Assembly: GCA_021396245.1 (NCBI GenBank)
Contig: WNYE01000012.1
Coordinates: 248,001-312,000, forward strand
Reading direction: 5' to 3'
From: Sporothrix humicola
Taxonomy: Eukaryota; Ascomycota; Sordariomycetes; Ophiostomatales; Ophiostomataceae
DNA: 64,000 nt
Shown here piece after piece: positions 57,743 through 64,000 of this stretch (position 1 is its first letter; the number at the start of each line of letters is the position of its first letter). A program made the translations under genes and the position numbers. The notes beneath the pieces were generated by a model that was not told the DNA's origin, ran no database searches, and worked only from the letters and a program-made list of their open reading frames with translations.

Positions 57743-60700
57743 ATGACGAGACCTGGGATCATTCGTGCCGGTACGTATTTCCAAAGCACTGTCCCTTACC
57801 CAGATGACCAGATTGCGGTGAAGACGGACGAACAAGGGGATCAAAGAACGAGGACCACGCAGAAACGACTCTCGCGGACCTGGTCGCAACCTTGTTTACC
57901 TGGCCCTCAGCGATCCTGGTCCCCCGTCCGCCGCCCTTGACTTTCCTTTTTCATCCTTTTTCCTGCGTTTCTGCTCCCCTTCTCCTCCTCACGCTCACTG
58001 CGCTCTCGTCCTCCCTACTTTTGGCATTTACCCACTTGTTCTCTTTAGCCCTGTGGTACCAGAACGTAACCCTTGTGCCCTGTGGCTGGTTCAGGATCGT
58101 GGGAAACAAACGGGAAAGGGAGGGCAGTTGCCGCTGGGCGCATCGCCTTATTTTCCACTCCCCCGTCGCATTACTCTCGCTAACCGCTTTTTTCTCTTTT
58201 TTCTTTGTCCTGTTTTGCACTCTGTACAGACACAATCGACCTTCAAGATCGTGATGCGCCGTCGGCAAAAGACCATTCTCACGTAAAGAACTCGACCGAC
58301 ACAAAGGACGCTCTGTCCTCTTTGACCTCGACGTCAACCTCGACCCCCTCCGACAACAACCACAACAACATCCTCCAACTCGCCTCTCACCAAGCCGAAA
58401 CATTACGAGGCGTGGCCGCGGAAACGGCTCAGGACCGGCGCATATCGTGGACCGGTTCGAATCTGTCCGACCTACACATCTACGGAAGCGACCTTGCCGC
58501 CGATATTGCCGATACCCTCAACCTGTCACGAAACCTGCAGGAGTCTGCCCTCGAGACCGGCGCTCCCAGTCACCTCAACATCATGTCGGGCCACCAACAA
58601 CAAGATGCGCTCGCCATTGCGCAGAACGGCGGGCTGGCTGCGGATAACATCGACGACGACATGGAGGATGTCGACGACGAGGAGCTGGAGGACGACATGA
58701 TGGACAAAATCTCCAGCTCACCCTCGATCGAAGATGGTGCGTACACGCAGACCTCGCCCTCGGGCTCGCCCCCCGTCTCGATGGCTCCGGCCGTCGTCCA
58801 CCCCAACACTACCACCACCACCACTTGCGCTGCGTCTCGTTCCTAGAGTGTTACGAGCGAAGAGACACGAGCTGGTAGCAGTTCCCCGGCACCAGAACTC
58901 TGCGACTTGGCAAGGCCATTAAATGCGCCCGAGATTCAACCTCTCGCGAGTGTATCGGAGAACACGTTCCCTCTTCAAGTGTGGAGGGACGACGAGGCAC
59001 TTAAGGTACCCCGTGTATCTCCGGACGGACCTGCTTTCCGCCAACACCGTCGTCATCGCGGTAGGTATGCAAACGACCTGTTCAGAAAGAGCAAATATGC
59101 CGAAACTATCAAGGACGACAAGAACAACAAGAACGACGAAAATACGGAACCTACAACATCTGAATACGACGATTTCGGCATTGGATCACTCTTTGACAAA
59201 TCGAGTGCGGCATCTGCGCTCGCTTCGGATCTCGATGCGCAAGACGACACTTTTTCGAAGACTAGCGAACTCTGGGGCGTTTCCGAGGACCTGTTCAACG
59301 ACATGATGGTACCATATTGCGATAACGATGATGACGGTGATGACGAAGCCAGCTGCGGCGCTGGCGCATTTTACACCCATGACAGTGATTCTAGATTTGT
59401 GATGCCCGGTTGGGGAAGTGAGTGCTTACACAATATAGAGGATATTGATTTCGAGTTCGTCTACGCCCTACACACGTTTATGGCCACAGTCGAGGGCCAA
59501 GCGAATGCGACAAAGGGCGACACGATGGTGTTGCTTGACGACAGCAACAGCTACTGGTGGCTTGTCCGGGTGGTGAAGGATAGCAGTATCGGTAAGTTGG
59601 AATCTCCCCTTAAATGAGGAGTATCACATGCATCTTGCATCATTGACAAGCTAACTCGGTTCCTTAGGTTACCTTCCTGCCGAGCATATCGAGACACCAA
59701 CCGAACGGTTAGCACGACTGAACAAGCACAGGAACATTGATGTATGTGGCCAGAATTCTAATGGGAATGTCATCTGAAGACTTTACTAACAGGCCTAGCT
59801 GTCTGCTTCTATGCTTGGTGACCAGGCCGAGAAGACAAAGAACCCATTAAAATCGGCCATGCGGAGACGGAAAACGAAGACAGTCGCCTTTGCACCGCCA
59901 ACCTTTGTTGACTACTCGGATATTGACTACTCAACAGACGAGGAGGATCTGGAGGCGGAATACTTTGCGCAGCAGCAACAGTCACAGCAACAGCAACAAA
60001 CGCAGGACGAGCACAAAGAAGAGGCCCAGGCAGATTCACAACAAGACCAGTCGGCGACCAAGGATGCGGGCGACGAAGAGGACGAGACGGCCAAGGTCGA
60101 ACCGTTGAAGCCCCGGGCACCCAAAGAAAACGGCAAGAATGGGACTGCAGATGCCAAGGGAGTTGAAGGCGACGATGGCTCAGGCAAGAACCCGACCAGG
60201 ACGAGCGAAGAAATCTTTGTGGTGTCGAAATCTGAGACACCCGGGCCGAAGAAGACAAAGGACGGCACGGTTCGCGACTCGTTCTTCAAGGACGACACGG
60301 TGGAGACAAAGAAGATCACCCTTACGCCCAATCTTTTGAGAGACGACAGCGCACCGCGGACCTCCTCTGACAAGGACGTCAAGCAGCGGCCAAGTCTCGA
60401 CCGCCTCGACAAGGACATTAACAGTCTCCTCGTCAAGGACGACAAGAAGAAGAAGGACAAGAAGGAGAAAGACAAGAAGCCTGGCGGGTTCCGCAGCCTG
60501 TTTTCGAGAAAGGACAAGAAGGGACGAGGCGAGAACGACGACGACGAGTCGTTTGGCAAGCGGTCGATGGACATTGGCAGCGAGTCGACTGAGCGCGATA
60601 TGGACGAGATGGACGAGGAGCCCGTGCAGCAGCAACAACAGCAAGAAAAGCCAGAAAAGGCCTCGTCTCCCTCGACAGCCGCCGCGCCTCAGCAAACAGG

Positions 60701-61676
60701 ACCTCAGAGAAACCCTAGCAAGCTTCAGAAGCAGCAGCCCCTGGGCCGGATCGCCGAGCACTCGCCAACAAGAAAGGCATCCGACGGCAGTACGACGCAA
60801 AAAGGCAATGGTAAGAGAGACCCCGCTGTAGCTCTGTCTCATGGGCAGTCAGGACGTGGTTATACTAACATTCCCCTCCAGCAACAATGCGTATGGTCGA
60901 CGATACACAGGACGACGGCAGCCAAGAGGGCTCGCCCAAGGACTTTGGGTCGACCCACAAGTCAGCTACGACCTCGTCTACTAATGGTAGCACGCCGGGA
61001 GCGGCAGCCGCACGGCCACAAATTGTTACAAAGGCACCGGCCCGTGCGGTTCTAGACGAGTTTGAGTCGGATGAGGAAGTTGGTGTTCCCCAGCCACAGC
61101 GCCAGGCTCCCGTGCCCGAGGAGGAACAGAAACGGCCACACCAGCAACAATCGCAGTCACAGCAGAGACTCTCCGAGTCGCCAGTGCAGGTCTCGCCCGT
61201 CAACTCCAACAACCCGCCAGCGCTCATGGTCGACACGTCGAGCCAGGAAGAGGAAGAGGAGGACCGGTCGTCACCCATTTCGTCGCCCTCGCCCGAGCTG
61301 GTGGGCTCCGAGGGCCGGTCTGGCAGCAACCACCACGCGCAGGACTCGATCACGACGTCGACGTCGACGACGACAGCCAACACAGCGACGTGGAACGACG
61401 CGAGCCTGCGGGCGTTTTTCGACTCGGGTACCGACGTGCGCGACCTGCTGGTGGTTGTGTACGACAAGACGGATGTTGTGCCTGCGGGGCCAGACCACCC
61501 TGTGGTCAGTACGCTCTTCAAGGAGCAGAATGCCAAACTAGCCGAGATTACGACTGTATGTACATTTCCCTCGGGTTTCCCCTTTTCATATGTGTGCTTT
61601 ACTAACTTTTCAGCAACTGGACAACATGCTCGGCGACTGGCTTGCCCGGAAGCAGAGACTACGAGGCGGCGCATAG
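57743..61676 (+). CDS. BUD14: SH3-domain cell-polarity protein, BUD14/Tea4 family
   Basis: Exons with good support: 57743-57770, 58230-58736, an SH3 exon ending at 59591, 59668-59741, 59799-60810, 60882-61555 and 61614-61676. The first exon is 28 bases and its intron is 459 bases. The SH3 domain starts at DIDFEFVYALHTFMATVEGQ and continues NATKGDTMVLLDDSNSYWWL, followed by GYLPAEHIETPTERLARLNK and the family motif KTKTVAFAPPTFVDYSDIDY. Later parts are charged, with poly-Gln runs and a KDKKKKDKKEKDKK patch, ending in a conserved-looking tail (ATWNDASLRAFFDSGTDVRD). The family links microtubule ends to formins and phosphatase type 1 at growth tips. Between 58737 and 59440 the frame carries an in-frame TAG at 58844-58846. 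Joining 58736 to 58896 keeps the middle region (about 1,017 residues). Joining to 59439 removes it (about 836 residues). The choice is not settled by sequence. Confidence 0.88.
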
Positions 61677-63219
61677 TGCTGATCGTGTCTTGCTGCATTT
61701 CTTCCCGTTCTCACCAGAATTTCCTTTCCCCTTGTACCTTGACGCTATATCATGTCGTTTGTTTTCATCTTCATTCTGCCTTGTTACGTGTATGATTATT
61801 CCCCCAACCTTACATTGTCGCGGAGTTTTTCTCGCTTTTGGCTGCACGCCGTCGCTTTTTATTCCTTATCTTCTGTTTTTCTTCATTTCTTCTCGACCTT
61901 CCGGTTCTTTGTCATCTCCCCGTTTTCACTAGAATGTGGCTCTTATTTTTACTGGGCGGGATGTGTTTTCTTATATTGATGTCCTCACTTTTTCTTCTCG
62001 CATCTGGCGAGATGTATATGGCATAACGACCGGCTTATTTATGGTTGTTTCTATCGTTTTCTTTTCTTTTTCTCTCAATCTTTCACTTTCTCTTCTTTTT
62101 CCTTTGTCGTATCTTTTGTACCAAGTTTCCAAGGTCTTTCTGCTGGCGTACTGAAATATCATTTTTTTTTCTGCTTCTTCTTTTTTTCTTTGCCGGTGCA
62201 AGCAAATCGACAGAATAAAACGTCCGCAACACAATACACGACAGCCACAATATACAAAGCACAATCACACTTTACACATATGCACTGACACGACGCAGGT
62301 ACCCCAATTGGAACATCCAAAAGCTACACACAGCAGCAAATCAACAGAAAGTACAAGAAAACAGGCCACTCACTACCCCAACGGACCTCGCCAAATATGC
62401 ATCCATATTCACACCAACGACTCTCACAGACACGGGGGATGCCCATTCGTCAATTGATCGATCGTACCTGCGAGATACAGCGTCCTACAGTCGCACAAAT
62501 CAAAGGCCCCTTTGGTTGGCCTTTCAATCTGTAACCTCTCACCTCTCAAGAAGGCCCAGACTAAATACCGCATCGAGGTTGTGCAACCGTCAACAGGCAC
62601 ACCTGTGCGTTTGTTTTCTTTGTTTCCATTCCTGTACCTACATACTGACCTCTCACAGATTCACGGTTCTCTCCTCGTTTCGCCTTTCCGTTGAGTTTTG
62701 TGCGACACGACTAGTTGCCTTGCCCAACAACGTCAGGCATCGCCATCAAAGGAAGAATGCATCACAGATCTTGAGCATTGCCGTCATCCACTCTCTGTCC
62801 AACAGTCTTTGGCGAAGACAGCCGTCGATCCAGCATCTACGACGTATCTCTCGCTCAGCTTTGCCAGCTTGTGCTTCGTTTCGTCATACACAGACCCTGT
62901 CACTTGTCAGCTTGTCGACATCATCGGTTCCTTCCAACTCTCCTCGATCGTTGCTCTCGCCATGTATATATATATATATATATACGCTGGGGTAGTCGGC
63001 CCATATTCCTGACAGATGCTCACCATCCTCTCAAGAGCATTGCCTTTTGCATGCTCTCTTTCACTCGAATCTTTCTCCCAACCTAGATGAACCACATCTG
63101 GCCATCGCAGCTCTATCCACCGCCGCCACGCTCCTTTGAAGCCCCTCTTCTTTGCGACCACCACTACAGCCCGTCGTTGTCGTTGTCGTGTACCTCTGTC
63201 CCGTCCACCATTGCCGAAT
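61677..63219. other. Intergenic region between BUD14 and the secreted-protein gene
   Basis: A 1.5-kb region. The first about 540 bases are T-rich and should be the BUD14 3' UTR, with an AATAAA near 62214. The rest should be the upstream region of the next + strand gene and contains a (TA)10 repeat. No other gene is supported. Confidence 0.55.
62965..62984. repeat. (TA)10 microsatellite
   Basis: Ten perfect TA units about 240 bases before the ATG at 63220. It is the only clean dinucleotide TA repeat in the window and lies where a promoter would be expected. Confidence 0.85.
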
Positions 63220-64000
63220 ATGAAACTGTCTATCCCTCTCGCTGCCGTCGTGGCCGCTCAGCTCGCCACCGTCGCCGCCATTGCTGTCCCCGTGCCGTGG
63301 CCTGCATTCCGGAGCCTGCAGCCTATACGGGACTCGTCGCCGCTGGAACGTGTACCTACTACCGACACCAACACCAACGATGCCGGTGCCGATCCCGGCT
63401 TGAGGCGTGTAAATGCCGACGACACAAAAGGCATCGAGCGCATCAGTGTGCCGGATACGCCGGGCCGCCGGATTGGACATGGTGGGCTTAGACGGGAGGG
63501 TGTTGAGAGAGACGGCGTCGAGAGGGACCCCGTCCGTGACGTCGTCCGCGTCGTCGTCGTCTCGACTGTGACCAGCACGCAGTTCTCGACCGTCACCACC
63601 ACGGGCACCATTACTCCGTCCGCCGCGCCCTCTGTCACTCCCTCTGGCAATTTGTCCACGACGGCTGCGCCGTCCTTGTCGTCGACCTCATCGTGCGATC
63701 TCCGCTACTGCGACAACGGCACGTCGTGGTGCGAGTACTGGGGCGGCTACTCGTCCTTTGATGTCAGCGCCGGCCGGCCGATCCCAGGCGAGACGCGGTC
63801 GTCGATTGGTGTCTGCAGCACGCGGGCGTCGCCTGGGCCGGTGGACTCGACGACGACATCGGTCTATGAGAGTGCAAGCAGCGGTGGGAGTAGTAGTGGG
63901 AGTAGCAGCATTGCGTACAGTAGCAGCAGCGGCATCCCCTCGTCTTCCAGCAGCGAGGACCCGCTTGACAGCATCACTTGCACGTCGACGATCAAGTCGT
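63220..64000 (+). CDS. Secreted protein with signal peptide and a Cys-rich motif (3' end outside window)
   Basis: The frame is open from the ATG at 63220 to the window edge, about 260 residues. It begins with a clear signal peptide (MKLSIPLAAVVAAQLATVAA, then IAVPVPW). A charged Arg/Asp-rich segment follows with several dibasic pairs that could be Kex2-type processing sites (GRRIG, LRREG). Next is a Ser/Thr/Val-rich stretch with TVTSTQFSTVTTTG. Then comes a compact motif with four cysteines: C-x4-C-x6-C (C-D-L-R-Y-C then NGTSWCEYWGGYSSF), and PIPGETRSSIGVC. Motifs like this one, pairing Y-C-x2-G-T-S with PGETR, occur in small fungal secreted proteins of unknown role. The visible end is Ser/Gly-rich, as in cell-wall or GPI-linked proteins. 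No enzyme family is recognised. The gene is partial at its 3' end. Confidence 0.78.
   Translation, partial: MKLSIPLAAVVAAQLATVAAIAVPVPWPAFRSLQPIRDSSPLERVPTTDTNTNDAGADPGLRRVNADDTKGIERISVPDTPGRRIGHGGLRREGVERDGVERDPVRDVVRVVVVSTVTSTQFSTVTTTGTITPSAAPSVTPSGNLSTTAAPSLSSTSSCDLRYCDNGTSWCEYWGGYSSFDVSAGRPIPGETRSSIGVCSTRASPGPVDSTTTSVYESASSGGSSSGSSSIAYSSSSGIPSSSSSEDPLDSITCTSTIKS

Noticed and set aside
56470..57807. Overlapping open frames on both strands (177 and 239 codons) before BUD14
   Set aside because: They overlap on opposite strands, have basic low-complexity composition, and the + frame runs past the BUD14 start in another frame.

Overview
The window is nuclear DNA of a filamentous ascomycete, most likely a Sordariomycete. 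Genes are split by short introns of about 50-150 bases with GT-AG ends and CTAAC/CTGAC-type branch points. Coding DNA is GC-rich, and long leaders are strongly pyrimidine-rich on the sense strand. Every recognised protein is most like its filamentous-fungal family members. I cannot assign genus or order from sequence alone. There is no bacterial-type organisation, no rRNA or tRNA that I could find, no CRISPR and no recognisable transposon.

Layout from left to right. The 3' end of an unidentified + gene (1-278) is followed by a 4.4-kb gene-poor stretch and the STE50-type MAPK adaptor (4712-6440, +). Next come an unrecognised conserved-looking protein (7169-8776, -) and an endosomal Na+/H+ exchanger (10292-12727, -). 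The exchanger is head-to-head with the nuclear mRNA capping guanylyltransferase (13744-15033, +). A Ser/Thr-rich single-pass membrane protein (15843-16903, -) is head-to-head, across 3 kb, with the cohesin regulator PDS5 (19869-24655, +). The SWI/SNF subunit SNF5 (25763 to about 28.36 kb, -) is head-to-head with a PA2G4/EBP1-type protein (29263-30952, +). A large RCO1-like double-PHD protein (33734-40541, +) converges on an RRM + Pumilio protein (42364-46248, -). After a 5-kb block without a convincing gene there is a large unrecognised transmembrane protein (51274-54492, -). The window closes with the BUD14/Tea4-type SH3 polarity protein (57743-61676, +) and the 5' part of a secreted Cys-motif protein (63220 to the window end, +).

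Functionally this is an ordinary housekeeping and signalling neighbourhood: MAPK signalling, endosomal pH, mRNA capping, cohesion, chromatin remodelling and deacetylation, post-transcriptional control and cell polarity. Genes are single transcription units and nothing suggests a biosynthetic cluster or defence island. The most interesting points are structural: an unresolved in-frame stop and alternative-splice situation in BUD14, an internal start possibility in the long RCO1 intron, two conflicting reading frames at the SNF5 N-terminus, a GC-AG intron and a 30-base exon in the exchanger gene, and two large proteins of no family I recognise. I found no convincing new multi-gene system.

Exon coordinates come from reading splice signals and phase by eye. 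A one-base error at individual junctions is possible.
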